From: Gemmobacter denitrificans
GTDB lineage: Bacteria > Pseudomonadota > Alphaproteobacteria > Rhodobacterales > Rhodobacteraceae
NCBI RefSeq assembly: GCF_036964905.1
Contig: NZ_JBALHR010000006.1
Location: 115,513-179,512 of the forward strand
Reading direction: 5' to 3'
Length of the DNA stretch: 64,000 bases
Below, one piece after another: positions 25,426 to 32,967 of the stretch. The notes below the pieces were generated by a model that made no database searches, was not told the origin of the DNA, and saw nothing but the letters and a program-made list of their open reading frames with translations. Numbering within the stretch: position 1 is the stretch's first letter; each line of letters opens with the position of its first letter. Made by a program: the position numbers and the translations under genes.

Positions 25426-25756
25426 GCTGACCGTCCGCGGCCCGGTCGAGCGCTTCCACGTCCTCTACCTCGACCGCAAGAACCGCATCATCTCCGATGA
25501 GCTTCTCTCGACCGGCACGGTCGACCATGTCCCGGTCTATCCGCGCGAGGTGATCAAGCTGGCGCTGATGCTGAACGCCAGCGCCCTGATCCTGATCCAC
25601 AACCACCCGTCAGGCGATCCGACGCCGTCGGAGGCCGATCTCAGCATGACCAAGGAAATCCAGAAGGGGTGCAGGTATCTCGGGCTGACGTTGCACGACC
25701 ACATCATCGTCGGGGCCGGGACGGAGCTGAGCTTGCGGGCGCTCGGCAAGCTCTGA
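25424..25756 (+). pseudogene. radC: radC, 3' fragment (JAB/MPN domain)
   Basis: Resumes as ALTVRGPVERFHVLYLDRKN and continues through TGTVDHVPVYPREVIKLALM to the metal motif HNHPSGDPTPSEAD (the JAMM signature of the RadC/MPN family) and LHDHIIVG. The start codon is 3.4 kb away beyond the RIT element, so this half is likely not translated as RadC. The catalytic motif is undamaged, so precise excision would restore the gene. Confidence 0.9.
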
Positions 25757-25866
25757 CGCTGCGGCCAGATCCATCACCGTCGCCCCTTCTAGGAAGAGGG
25801 CGGCGGTTTGGTCTTTGACGGATGAAGCGGGGAGAGAGGCTTCCCGCGCCGTCGGAGATCTCCCCC

Positions 25867-26385
25867 ATGTTCGATTTGCCCCAGCCAATCCACCCCAGCA
25901 ACGGCGTGCGCGGCGTCCCCCCGGGTTGTCCGCCTGGAAACACCGATCTCAATCATCCCTTCGCGCTGACCCTGTCGCGCCGCGCGCCGGCCGACCTCAT
26001 GTCGGGCCGGGCCGCCCCACTCGTTCTCGCCCGCTTCGCGACGCTGGCCGAGGCCATGCAGGGCGCGATCGACCATGCCGAGGGTATGGCCCCGGATGCT
26101 GCGCCCGAGCTTCTGGCGATCCTTGACCGCGACGACCGTCTTGTGCTGGCCGGAGCCGCCAGCGACCACGCTGTCGCCTGGTGCCACCCGGTAATGAGCG
26201 CGGTCGAGGCGAGGGGCGTGGTGATCGAGGCAAGCCAGCTGCGCGCGCAGGCGAGCCGTGCGGCCGCCTGGGGCGAGCCCGATCTGGCAGGGCGGCTGCG
26301 CCACCGCGCCGATCTTCAGGATGCGCGTCTCGTCGACCCGCTCTGGCGCGCCTTCGCCGCCCGGGCGCTGCAGGTAGCTGCGTGA
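25867..26385 (+). CDS. Conserved plasmid protein of unknown function
   Basis: 172 residues from MFDLPQPIHPSNGVRGVPPG. Alanine- and arginine-rich, mostly helical after residue 55 (LARFATLAEAMQGAIDHAEG, RAQASRAAAWGEPDLAGRL). The start codon is preceded by a C-run that forms a 7-bp stem with GGGGAGA (25829-25835 with 25859-25865), so there is no free Shine-Dalgarno sequence next to it. It lies between radC and the DUF6878 gene in the plasmid-core module. I do not recognise the family. Confidence 0.7.
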   Translation: MFDLPQPIHPSNGVRGVPPGCPPGNTDLNHPFALTLSRRAPADLMSGRAAPLVLARFATLAEAMQGAIDHAEGMAPDAAPELLAILDRDDRLVLAGAASDHAVAWCHPVMSAVEARGVVIEASQLRAQASRAAAWGEPDLAGRLRHRADLQDARLVDPLWRAFAARALQVAA

Positions 26386-26485
26386 GGCCCGAGAGACAGA
26401 GAAGGGCAGGGGGATTTGGAGCTTGTCCGGGGGAGAGAGATCGCCCGGCCCGGCTCCGATCCCTTCCCCTTACCGGAGACACCCG

Positions 26486-26977
26486 ATGACCCTGAGTGAA
26501 CCCACCCTCGCGCCGCCGATGGCGCCCCCGACCGTCGATATGGGCCAGATGTTCGCGTCCCATGCTGCGCGCGCGGCCCGCATCGAAGCGCTGCGCCCCG
26601 GCAACAAGGACCGCCTGTTTGACGGCCTCATGGCCGCGGGCATCACCCATGTCACCGTCACATTTGACGGTGCCGGGGACAGCGGCCAGATCGAAAGCAT
26701 CGGCGCATGGTCGGGCGAGACCGCGGTCGAGTTCCCGGAGACCGAGATCGCCTATGCGGCGCTCACCTGGGACGACCCCGAGGTCGAGATGCGCCAGCTC
26801 TCGCTCGAAGATGTCGTCGAGCAGCTGGCCTACGACTTCCTCTCCGACACCCATGGGGGCTGGGAGAACAACGACGGCGCCTGGGGCGAGTTCTGCTTCG
26901 ACGCTGCCGCTCGCTGCATCCATCTCGAGTTCAACGAGCGCTTCACCTCGTCCGAACTCTACACGCACGATTTCTGA
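26486..26977 (+). CDS. DUF6878-like plasmid protein
   Basis: 163 residues. The C-terminal segment GGWENNDGAWGEFCFD followed by IHLEFNERF matches the DUF6878 pattern. The N-terminal 60 residues are alanine/proline-rich. It begins after a long GC-rich leader (26386-26485) that folds into an extended imperfect hairpin. The true next gene of the module, DUF6915, begins 10 bases after its stop but is destroyed by two mobile elements. Function unknown. Confidence 0.75.
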   Translation: MTLSEPTLAPPMAPPTVDMGQMFASHAARAARIEALRPGNKDRLFDGLMAAGITHVTVTFDGAGDSGQIESIGAWSGETAVEFPETEIAYAALTWDDPEVEMRQLSLEDVVEQLAYDFLSDTHGGWENNDGAWGEFCFDAAARCIHLEFNERFTSSELYTHDF

Positions 26978-26987
26978 GGGGGCGGCG

Positions 26988-27000
26988 ATGGCACATCCCT
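26988..27000 (+). pseudogene. DUF6915 gene, first codons
   Basis: ATG-GCA-CAT-CCC-T encodes Met-Ala-His-Pro and the first base of Tyr; the IS110 element starts at the next base. Joined to 28120-28197 and 36236-36523 it restores a single 127-residue frame. Confidence 0.8.
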
Positions 27001-27030
27001 TGTCTATTGGGAAACTGCCATAATCGGGGT

Positions 27031-27165
27031 GGCTGGCGAGACCCCGACACATCCCTGGGCAAGCAATCCCGAGTGATAGCATGGGGCTCGCCAGCTGACC
27101 GTTGCTCAACCTGAACAGTTGCCTGGGAGGACTCCCCGAGGTGTCGATCCCGCAGAACAAGGATA
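27031..27165 (+). ncRNA. Putative IS110 bridge RNA
   Basis: A stem pairs GCTGGCGAG-A-CCCC (27032-27045) with GGGG-CTCGCCAGC (27083-27095). Its internal loop contains CACATCCCT (27048-27056), identical to the left target (26992-27000), and GTGATAG (27073-27079), the exact reverse complement of CTATCAC at the right target. A second region holds ACAGTTGC (27115-27122), identical to the element's right end (28111-28118), and ACAAG (27157-27161), the reverse complement of CTTGT at the circle junction. These are the four guides expected of a bridge RNA. Its exact ends are inferred. Confidence 0.85.
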
Positions 27166-27174
27166 GGTGCCGGA

Positions 27175-28107
27175 ATGGCCTCTCACGAATTCATTGGCGT
27201 CGATGTCGCCATGGACTGGATCGACGTCTGTTATCTGTCCAACGGCCGCCATGAGCGGATAAAGTCTACAAAACAATCGCTTGCAAAGTTCGCCAAGGCA
27301 GCGAACGACGCAGTCGTCGTGTTGGAAGCCTCAGGTGGTTATGAGCGGCCATTGATCGAAGCCCTGATCAAAGCCGAGGCCCGTTTCATACGTGTGAACC
27401 CGCGGCAGGCGCGCGAATTTGCGAGGGCGACGGGAAAGCTGGCAAAGACCGACAAGGTTGATGCGGCAATCCTTGCCCGAATGGGGAAAGCGTTGGATCT
27501 CGTTCCTTCTCCCATCCCGGATCCTGACCGCGTGCGCTTGGCTGACCTCGTGGCGCGACGAGAGGATTTGGTCGCTGCGATCCAGGCCGATAGAAACCGC
27601 CTTGGGACAAGCCGGGACGGATGGGTCCGGCGGGAAATTCAACGTCTTGTTGCGATTCTTGAAGATCATCTCGACGCAGTTGAGAAGGAGATCGCTCGCC
27701 ACATCGCGGCTTCCGGGTCTCTTCTCGAACAAGCACGTCGACTTCGTACAGCGCCCGGGATCGGACCGGCACTGGTCGCCGTGATACTTGCCCGATTGCC
27801 CGAGCTCGGAAGACTAAAGGCCAAGCAGATTGCTGCGCTTGCTGGACTTGCGCCGCAGGCTTGTGACTCAGGTTTATCCAGAGGCAAGAGACGAGTCTGG
27901 GGTGGCAGAGCTGACATTAGGCGAGCCCTTTACCTCGCGGGGTTTGTAGCCAGCCGGTTCGACCCGACGTTGGCGGCGTTTCGAGCCAGACTTCAGGATT
28001 CTGGAAAGCCTCCGAAACTTGCGATTACAGCATGCGCCCGCAAGCTGCTCACGATCATCAACGCGATGGCGCGAGACGCCACGGACTACGCTTCTGCAGT
28101 CTCCTGA
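27175..28107 (+). CDS. IS110-family transposase (DEDD recombinase)
   Basis: 310 residues. The N-terminal RuvC-like DEDD domain shows Asp10 (GVDVA), Glu51 (VLEASGG), Asp93 and Asp96 (KTDKVDAA). A coiled-coil region lies around residues 120-185. The C-terminal Transposase_20 domain has APGIGPALVAVILA and a candidate serine in ACDSGLSRGK (Ser232). IS110 recombinases use both active sites with a bridge RNA that pairs with target and donor DNA. All catalytic residues are present, so the element appears active. The start lies 10 bases after the predicted bridge RNA. Confidence 0.95.
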   Translation: MASHEFIGVDVAMDWIDVCYLSNGRHERIKSTKQSLAKFAKAANDAVVVLEASGGYERPLIEALIKAEARFIRVNPRQAREFARATGKLAKTDKVDAAILARMGKALDLVPSPIPDPDRVRLADLVARREDLVAAIQADRNRLGTSRDGWVRREIQRLVAILEDHLDAVEKEIARHIAASGSLLEQARRLRTAPGIGPALVAVILARLPELGRLKAKQIAALAGLAPQACDSGLSRGKRRVWGGRADIRRALYLAGFVASRFDPTLAAFRARLQDSGKPPKLAITACARKLLTIINAMARDATDYASAVS

Positions 28108-28119
28108 AAGACAGTTGCT

Positions 28120-28197
28120 ATCACCACGCCCTGTCCTCGGTAAAGAAATGGGACGGCACGGTCGACGACTTCATCGCTGTGCATGCCTGGTTAGATG
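28120..28197 (+). pseudogene. DUF6915 gene, middle fragment
   Basis: Encodes HHALSSVKKWDGTVDDF and IAVHAWLD, 26 codons trapped between the IS110 element and the Tn554-like element. The reading continues without shift from 27000 and into 36236. Confidence 0.85.
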
Positions 28198-28209
28198 TTA
28201 TCTGGACAG
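28198..28209. repeat. Left terminal repeat of the Tn554-like element
   Basis: TTATCTGGACAG. It pairs with CTGTCCACATAA at 36219-36230, whose reverse complement is TTATGTGGACAG: 11 of 12 identical. Two further bases (TC) separate the right copy from the flanking gene. Confidence 0.7.
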
Positions 28210-28252
28210 GCAAGGATTTTCTTGGCGCCAAGGGTAGCGATTGTCCATAGGA

Positions 28253-28315
28253 GGGACCCCGTCGTCCGCACTGCGCGGATCAAAGCGCTGGCGGTGCGGA
28301 CGGCGGGGAGGTCCC
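28253..28315. other. Long hairpin near the left end of the Tn554-like element
   Basis: 28253-28271 (GGGACCCCGTCGTCCGCAC) pairs with 28294-28315 as a roughly 19-bp near-perfect stem. It lies between the element end and the ABC ATPase stop. It may insulate the passenger operon from outside transcription, or take part in transposition. Confidence 0.6.
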
Positions 28316-28379
28316 TGTGGTCTATCGCGATTGTCGCGCATCTCCAATTCATCTGTTTATGCTTGACTGCCCTTAGCCA

Positions 28380-29072
28380 CTACTCATCTGCCAATTTTCC
28401 GTCGCGCAGATGGATAAGCCGATCGAAGCGGTCGAAGATTTTCTCGTCATGGGTCACGGTCAGGATGCAGGCTTCCTGCTCGGAGGCAAGCTTTCGCAGC
28501 AGGTCCATGACCAGTTGTGCGCGTTTGCTGTCCAGGGCAGCGGTCGGCTCGTCCGCAAGGATGATCCGCGGGCGGTTCGCCAGCGCGCGTGCGATGGCAA
28601 CCCGCTGTGCCTCGCCCCCTGACAGTAGCGCGGGCTTGACCGGGGCGCGGTGGCCGACCTCGAGATAATCGAGAAGCTCTTTTGCCCGCTCCTTTCCCTT
28701 TTCGGGCGCCCAACCGGCAAGGTCGAGGACGAGGGATACATTTTCTGCCGCCGTCAGAAAAGGTAGCAGGTTGTGGGCCTGAAAGATGAAGCCGATCTTG
28801 TCGAGCCGCAGGCGGCGCAAGTCGCTGCGCAGCCATTTGCCGTCATAGACCGGATCACCGTCCAGCACCACCCGGCCCGAGGACGGGTCAAGGATGCAGC
28901 CGATGATGTTCAAAAGCGTCGTCTTGCCAGACCCCGAGGGCCCCAAAAGCGCGATCACCTCGCCTGCGCGCACCTGCAGGTCAACCTGACGCAGCGCATC
29001 GACGCGGGTCTCTCCGTCGCCATAGTGCTTGGCCACGGCCTGCACATCGACCAAAATGTCACCGATTGCCAT
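28380..29072 (-). CDS. ABC transporter ATPase (LolD/MacB-DevA type)
   Basis: 230 residues. Walker A GPSGSGKTT (44-52), Q-loop in IFQAHNLLPF, signature LSGGEAQ (150-156), Walker B ILADEP with catalytic Glu175, and the switch His in TVTHDEKIF. The family serves MacB/DevC-type permeases with periplasmic adaptors. It is the last gene of the operon cytochrome b561, HlyD adaptor, permease, ATPase on the minus strand. It likely powers efflux or envelope extrusion of an unknown substrate. Confidence 0.93.
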   Translation of the reverse strand: MAIGDILVDVQAVAKHYGDGETRVDALRQVDLQVRAGEVIALLGPSGSGKTTLLNIIGCILDPSSGRVVLDGDPVYDGKWLRSDLRRLRLDKIGFIFQAHNLLPFLTAAENVSLVLDLAGWAPEKGKERAKELLDYLEVGHRAPVKPALLSGGEAQRVAIARALANRPRIILADEPTAALDSKRAQLVMDLLRKLASEQEACILTVTHDEKIFDRFDRLIHLRDGKLADE

Positions 29073-29075
29073 GAC

Positions 29076-30209
29076 TTAACCCCCCAAGGCGGTGGCGGGG
29101 TCCACCTTCATTGCGGCACGCACGCCGAGCCCGCTTGCGGCCAGACAGACAACAACGATGATCCCGGCCAGGACGGCCACGTTGAACGGCTCCAGCACGA
29201 CACGCCGCGGAAAGACATCTTTGACCAGCAGGATCAGGGTTAGACCGATGCCCCAACCTGCGGTCCCAAGGATCAGCGATTGCTGCACGATCAGCCCGAT
29301 GATGGTGCGGTCGGGGGCGCCGATCAGTTTCAGCGTGGCGATCTGCTTCAGCTTTTCCATGGTCATGGTGTAGATGATCAGCGCGATCACCACGGCCGAC
29401 ACCGCCAGCAGGATACCCAGAAACAGCCCGATCTGACGCCGCGCCTTGTCCACGACCGAGGCCAGCAGAATATTTTCCTGTTCGATCTGGCTAAGGGCCG
29501 CCAGATGCTTCCATTGCCGCAAGGTTGCTGTCAGCAAATCGACATCCGCGCCGGGGGTGATGCGCACGATTACCGCCGCCACCGAGGCCGACTTGACCGC
29601 CCCCGCCCCGCGCGCGGCCTGCACCCGTTGATCTGCCGGAGCAAGTTCCGTTTGCAGCGCCATCGCATCGGCAAGCGTCATATAGACCGCCGGATCGCCG
29701 CCCGAGTTCATCGCCCCTTCGACCAGCCCGACCACGGTAAAGCGGTTGCGGCCAAGGCGGATGGTATCACCCAGCACAAGGCCGGTCTTGCGGTCGGCCA
29801 CCAGTTCGAAATGGCTGGTGCCGATGCCGCGCCCTTCAGCGATGACCTGCGGGCCACCCGGTCGCCCCGGCTCATACCCAACGACGTAGAGCCGCAAGGT
29901 CCGGTCAAGAAACGGGGCCTCCACGGTCTGGTAATTGATGGCACCCGCTTCGGCCACGCCGGGCATGCGCGCCACGGTATTGCGGCTGTCGGCGGGAATG
30001 GAGGAGGCTTCGGCGAAAGGCCCCTTGGTGCCCGCCTCGACCACCCAGACATCCGCTGCGGGGGCCTCGACCACCGCCAGCGCATCAGCTACAAGGCCAT
30101 TGTAGATGCCGATCATCGCCAGAACGACCGTCATCAGCAGGCCCAAGCCAAAGCAGGTCAGCACAAAGCGGAACAGCCCATGCCGGATGTCTTTCAGCGC
30201 CAGATTCAT
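29076..30209 (-). CDS. ABC transporter permease (DevC/FtsX-like)
   Basis: 377 residues: one N-terminal membrane helix (about 13-35), a large periplasmic domain (about 40-260), then three C-terminal helices (about 264-290, 310-335, 345-365). This is the MacB/FtsX topology. It overlaps the adaptor gene by 4 bases and is followed by the ATPase after 3 bases. Together they form a DevBCA-like exporter. The conserved ATLKLIGAPDRTI segment is the probable coupling helix. Confidence 0.9.
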   Translation of the reverse strand: MNLALKDIRHGLFRFVLTCFGLGLLMTVVLAMIGIYNGLVADALAVVEAPAADVWVVEAGTKGPFAEASSIPADSRNTVARMPGVAEAGAINYQTVEAPFLDRTLRLYVVGYEPGRPGGPQVIAEGRGIGTSHFELVADRKTGLVLGDTIRLGRNRFTVVGLVEGAMNSGGDPAVYMTLADAMALQTELAPADQRVQAARGAGAVKSASVAAVIVRITPGADVDLLTATLRQWKHLAALSQIEQENILLASVVDKARRQIGLFLGILLAVSAVVIALIIYTMTMEKLKQIATLKLIGAPDRTIIGLIVQQSLILGTAGWGIGLTLILLVKDVFPRRVVLEPFNVAVLAGIIVVVCLAASGLGVRAAMKVDPATALGG

Positions 30210-31351
30210 GGCGCGTCCCCGATCCGGGCCAGTCTGCCTTCGTCGGCGCCTTTCGGCGGCATGGCGACAATCGCGGCACCCTCGGGCAGGCCGCCTGTCA
30301 CCTCGACCCGGCCCCGGTCGTCGCGTGCGCCAAAGGTCAGCTCGGCGCGGCGCAACCGACCATCCTGCACCAGCCAGACTATGCCGCGAAAGCCGTCAAA
30401 GCCGGTGATCGCCACCTCGGGCACCATCAGCGCGTTGTCGCGTATGCCGGTCAGGATGCGTACTTCGGCCTGTTCGCCAAGGAACATCGCTTCGGGGCAG
30501 TCGGAACAGGTCAGCCAGACGCGGCGCTCTTCGTTCACGCGGTCACTTTCCAGCCCGATCCGGGCGACGGTGCCGTGAAACTCGGCCGCGGGCTGCGACC
30601 GCAGGCGGATGACGCCCTCTTGGCCAAGCGCCAGTTGGCCGGCGCGTTCTTCGTCGATGAAGGCCTGAACCCAGACGGTTGCGGGATCAACCAGTATAAA
30701 GATCGGATCTCCGGCCTTGACCACCGTGCCCGGCTCGACATTGCGGGCCACAATAACCGCATCATAGGGTGCGACCAGCCGGTGATGGGCGAGCAAGGTT
30801 TGTTCCAGTTGCAAGGCGGCCGCCGCATCTGCGCCCTGCGCGCTGATCACGGCCAGATCGGCTTCGGCCAAGGCCAGTTCGGCCCGCGCCACATCCTCGT
30901 CGCGCTGTGCCTCCTCGGCTCGCTGGATAGAGGCGACGTCCTGCCGCGCAAGTTCCTTCTGTCGATCGTTCGCGGCAATGCGCTGTGCCAGAACTGCCTG
31001 CGCCCGCGCCACTGCGGCATCGGCCTTGGCCTGACCGGCGGCATTTGCCGCAACCGCTGCTTGCGCCCGCGCAACGCGCGCTATCTGCTCAGCCGGATGC
31101 AAGGCGGCCAGTTCCTGTCCGGCCTTGACCGCATCCCCTGCATCTGCCGACACCGACACCAATGCCGCGCCAACTTCGAACCCGACGCGCGACAGGATCC
31201 GGGCCTCGACGGAACCTAGACCGTAAAGGCGCAAGGGCACCCCGGTTTCAGCCACGACAACCGTCACAGTCAGGGGCCGTTCGGTCAGAAACCAGCCCGC
31301 CGCCGCCAGCCCAACCAGTGCAACCGCGCCAAGGATCCAGGTTCTGCGCAT
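30206..31351 (-). CDS. HlyD-family periplasmic adaptor (DevB-like)
   Basis: 381 residues with an N-terminal membrane anchor (5-23), a split lipoyl domain (GDAVKAGQELAAL and APYDAVIVARNVEPGTVVKAG), a long alanine-rich coiled-coil hairpin (about 85-185) and a C-terminal beta barrel. Two Cys in LTCSDCPEAM are unusual for this family and could bind metal or form a disulfide. It overlaps the permease gene by 4 bases. It likely links the inner-membrane ABC pump to an outer-membrane channel not encoded here. Confidence 0.9.
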   Translation of the reverse strand: MRRTWILGAVALVGLAAAGWFLTERPLTVTVVVAETGVPLRLYGLGSVEARILSRVGFEVGAALVSVSADAGDAVKAGQELAALHPAEQIARVARAQAAVAANAAGQAKADAAVARAQAVLAQRIAANDRQKELARQDVASIQRAEEAQRDEDVARAELALAEADLAVISAQGADAAAALQLEQTLLAHHRLVAPYDAVIVARNVEPGTVVKAGDPIFILVDPATVWVQAFIDEERAGQLALGQEGVIRLRSQPAAEFHGTVARIGLESDRVNEERRVWLTCSDCPEAMFLGEQAEVRILTGIRDNALMVPEVAITGFDGFRGIVWLVQDGRLRRAELTFGARDDRGRVEVTGGLPEGAAIVAMPPKGADEGRLARIGDAP

Positions 31352-31354
31352 CGC

Positions 31355-31843
31355 TCAGCCCTCGGCCCGGCGCATGCGGTTGATCAGGCCATCTTTCAGC
31401 ACAAAGTGGTGATACAGCGCGCCCACAAAATGCAGCGCAACCAGTGCCAGCAGCACGATCTTCAGCACGTTGTGCCCTTGCGCAGCCAGATCGACGCCGC
31501 CGAACCAGGCCATCGACCCGCTGAGCGGCATCAGGATCATCAGCGCGTAAAGCCCGACATGCGCGGCCTTTGCCAAGGCGCGCTGCATCGCATTGTCGCC
31601 GACCATGGCGGGCGCGCCGCGCCGTGCCCGGATCGACAGCCGCCACAGCGCAAACAGCATGACCAGCGCCCCGCCTGCGACATGGGCCAGAACCAGCGGA
31701 TTGAAGGCGATTTCCATCCCCTTTGCCGCAGCGTCCCACGCGGCGGCGATGGCATCCTTGAACAGATATTGCTGCACGATCAGCAGGGCCACGCCCCAGT
31801 GAAGCGCGATCTGAAGGCGAGTGTATCCTTTGGGGCTTGGCAT
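31355..31843 (-). CDS. Cytochrome b561 family protein
   Basis: 162 residues with four membrane helices. His residues at expected haem-ligand places are LHWGVAL (helix 1), LAHVAGG (helix 2), AHVGLYAL (helix 3) and LHFVGALYHHFV (helix 4). This CybB/YodB group moves electrons in the inner membrane, often from quinol to a periplasmic acceptor. It is the first gene of the efflux operon, three bases before the adaptor gene, and is divergent from tetR. Combining a b-type cytochrome with an ABC exporter suggests a redox-active substrate or redox stress; that is inference. Confidence 0.88.
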   Translation of the reverse strand: MPSPKGYTRLQIALHWGVALLIVQQYLFKDAIAAAWDAAAKGMEIAFNPLVLAHVAGGALVMLFALWRLSIRARRGAPAMVGDNAMQRALAKAAHVGLYALMILMPLSGSMAWFGGVDLAAQGHNVLKIVLLALVALHFVGALYHHFVLKDGLINRMRRAEG

Positions 31844-31894
31844 GGCGGTCCTCTCGCTCTGGCGAATCAGCTTGCTTGCCTTGCAGATTATGTT

Positions 31895-31904
31895 AGTAAT
31901 TACT
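31895..31904. promoter_or_regulatory. Likely TetR operator in the divergent promoter region
   Basis: AGTAATTACT is a perfect 10-base palindrome in the 80-base gap between the cytochrome b561 and tetR genes, extended by TTACTTAC on the right. The location fits repression of both directions by the TetR protein. Confidence 0.5.
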
Positions 31905-31923
31905 TACTTACAAGAGGTGCTCA

Positions 31924-32532
31924 ATGTTACGTCGCAAATCAGCCGAGGATCGCAAGACCGAAATCATTGCCGCCGTTCTGGACTTGGCCGACCGTATCGG
32001 CCCGGACCGGCTGACGACCAATGACATCGCGCAAGAGGTCGGCGTGACCCAAGCCGCGATATTCCGGCATTTCCCGACAAAGGCGGAGCTTTGGACCGCG
32101 GTCGGGGACGCTATCGCGGATCGGCTGGAATGCGCGTGGCAACAGGCTGTGACGAACAGCGAAAGCCCGCAGGCACGGCTAAGGGCGCTGATCGCCGCAC
32201 AGTTGCAGCAGATCGGGGAAACCCCCGCGCTTCCGGCCATTTTGCATTCCCGCGAATTGAACCTGGACAATGCCGCCCTGCGCGACCGGTTTCGTGGGGT
32301 TCTGATGCAGTATCAGGCGCATCTGGTGGCAAACCTGCATGCCATGGCCCAAGCCGGGATGATGGGTGCGGGCGTTCAACCAAAGGATGCCGCCGTGCTT
32401 CTGACCTCGCTTGTTCAGGGCATTGCCATCCGGTGGAGCCTTGGCTCGCGCAGCTTTGACATCGTGCCCGAGGGGATGCGCCTGCTGGAGGTGCAACTGG
32501 TTCTGTTTGCCCGCAAGGAGATGCAGACATGA
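31924..32532 (+). CDS. TetR-family repressor
   Basis: 202 residues: N-terminal TetR helix-turn-helix (residues 10-57: RLTTNDIAQEVGVTQAAIFR, HFPTKAELW) and a helical ligand-binding domain. It is divergent from the efflux operon and very probably represses it until an inducer binds. It overlaps the next small membrane-protein gene by 4 bases. The start ATG follows AGAGGTG. The inducer is unknown. Confidence 0.92.
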   Translation: MLRRKSAEDRKTEIIAAVLDLADRIGPDRLTTNDIAQEVGVTQAAIFRHFPTKAELWTAVGDAIADRLECAWQQAVTNSESPQARLRALIAAQLQQIGETPALPAILHSRELNLDNAALRDRFRGVLMQYQAHLVANLHAMAQAGMMGAGVQPKDAAVLLTSLVQGIAIRWSLGSRSFDIVPEGMRLLEVQLVLFARKEMQT

Positions 32533-32885
32533 AAACGCATCACATCGCCGGTGTAGCGGCCATAGCCTTTGGGTTGTTGACGCTGATATCGGGTGGATCG
32601 GCCCTGTTCGGCTTGGTCGACATGGGGGCCGTCGTGCCCTTTGTCTTGTGGTTCAACTTCCTCGCAGGCTTCGCCTATGTCATTGGCGGCCGGCTTCTGA
32701 TGATCGGGCATCGGCTTGCGTTGCCCGTCGCGCTGACCATCCTGATCGCGAACGCAACGGTGTTTGCCGTGTTCGGCTGGCGGGTTTTTGTGGGGGATGC
32801 CTTCGAGGCGCGCACTGTCGGCGCGATGACGTTTCGGACAGCTTTCTGGGTAGCGATGGTCTGGGCTTCCGTGCGAAGATCATGA
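32529..32885 (+). CDS. Small four-helix membrane protein
   Basis: 118 residues with four hydrophobic helices (about 8-28, 36-56, 64-84, 100-116) and an early His pair (MKTHHIAGVAAIAFG). It is coupled to tetR by an ATGA overlap. It is likely part of the passenger cargo under the same control, perhaps an accessory to efflux or membrane redox. I cannot assign a family. Confidence 0.78.
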   Translation: MKTHHIAGVAAIAFGLLTLISGGSALFGLVDMGAVVPFVLWFNFLAGFAYVIGGRLLMIGHRLALPVALTILIANATVFAVFGWRVFVGDAFEARTVGAMTFRTAFWVAMVWASVRRS

Positions 32886-32967
32886 CATCTGGTATGAGTT
32901 TGCTATAGCGCGCGGTTTGGCCGACGCAATCCGATGTCAACATAGCTTATTTGTCGTTCGCTCACTG

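Larger units (their letters stand above)
27001..28119 (+). mobile_element. IS110-family insertion sequence with exact ends
   Basis: Ends are fixed by reconstructing the interrupted gene: target CATCCCT joined to ATCACCAC. CT lies at both junctions (26999-27000 and 28118-28119), matching the CT core used by IS110-family elements such as IS621. The element is 1,119 bp, has a 174-base non-coding left end, the transposase gene and a right end of only 12 bases, with no terminal inverted repeats. This is the IS110-group layout. Confidence 0.93.
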
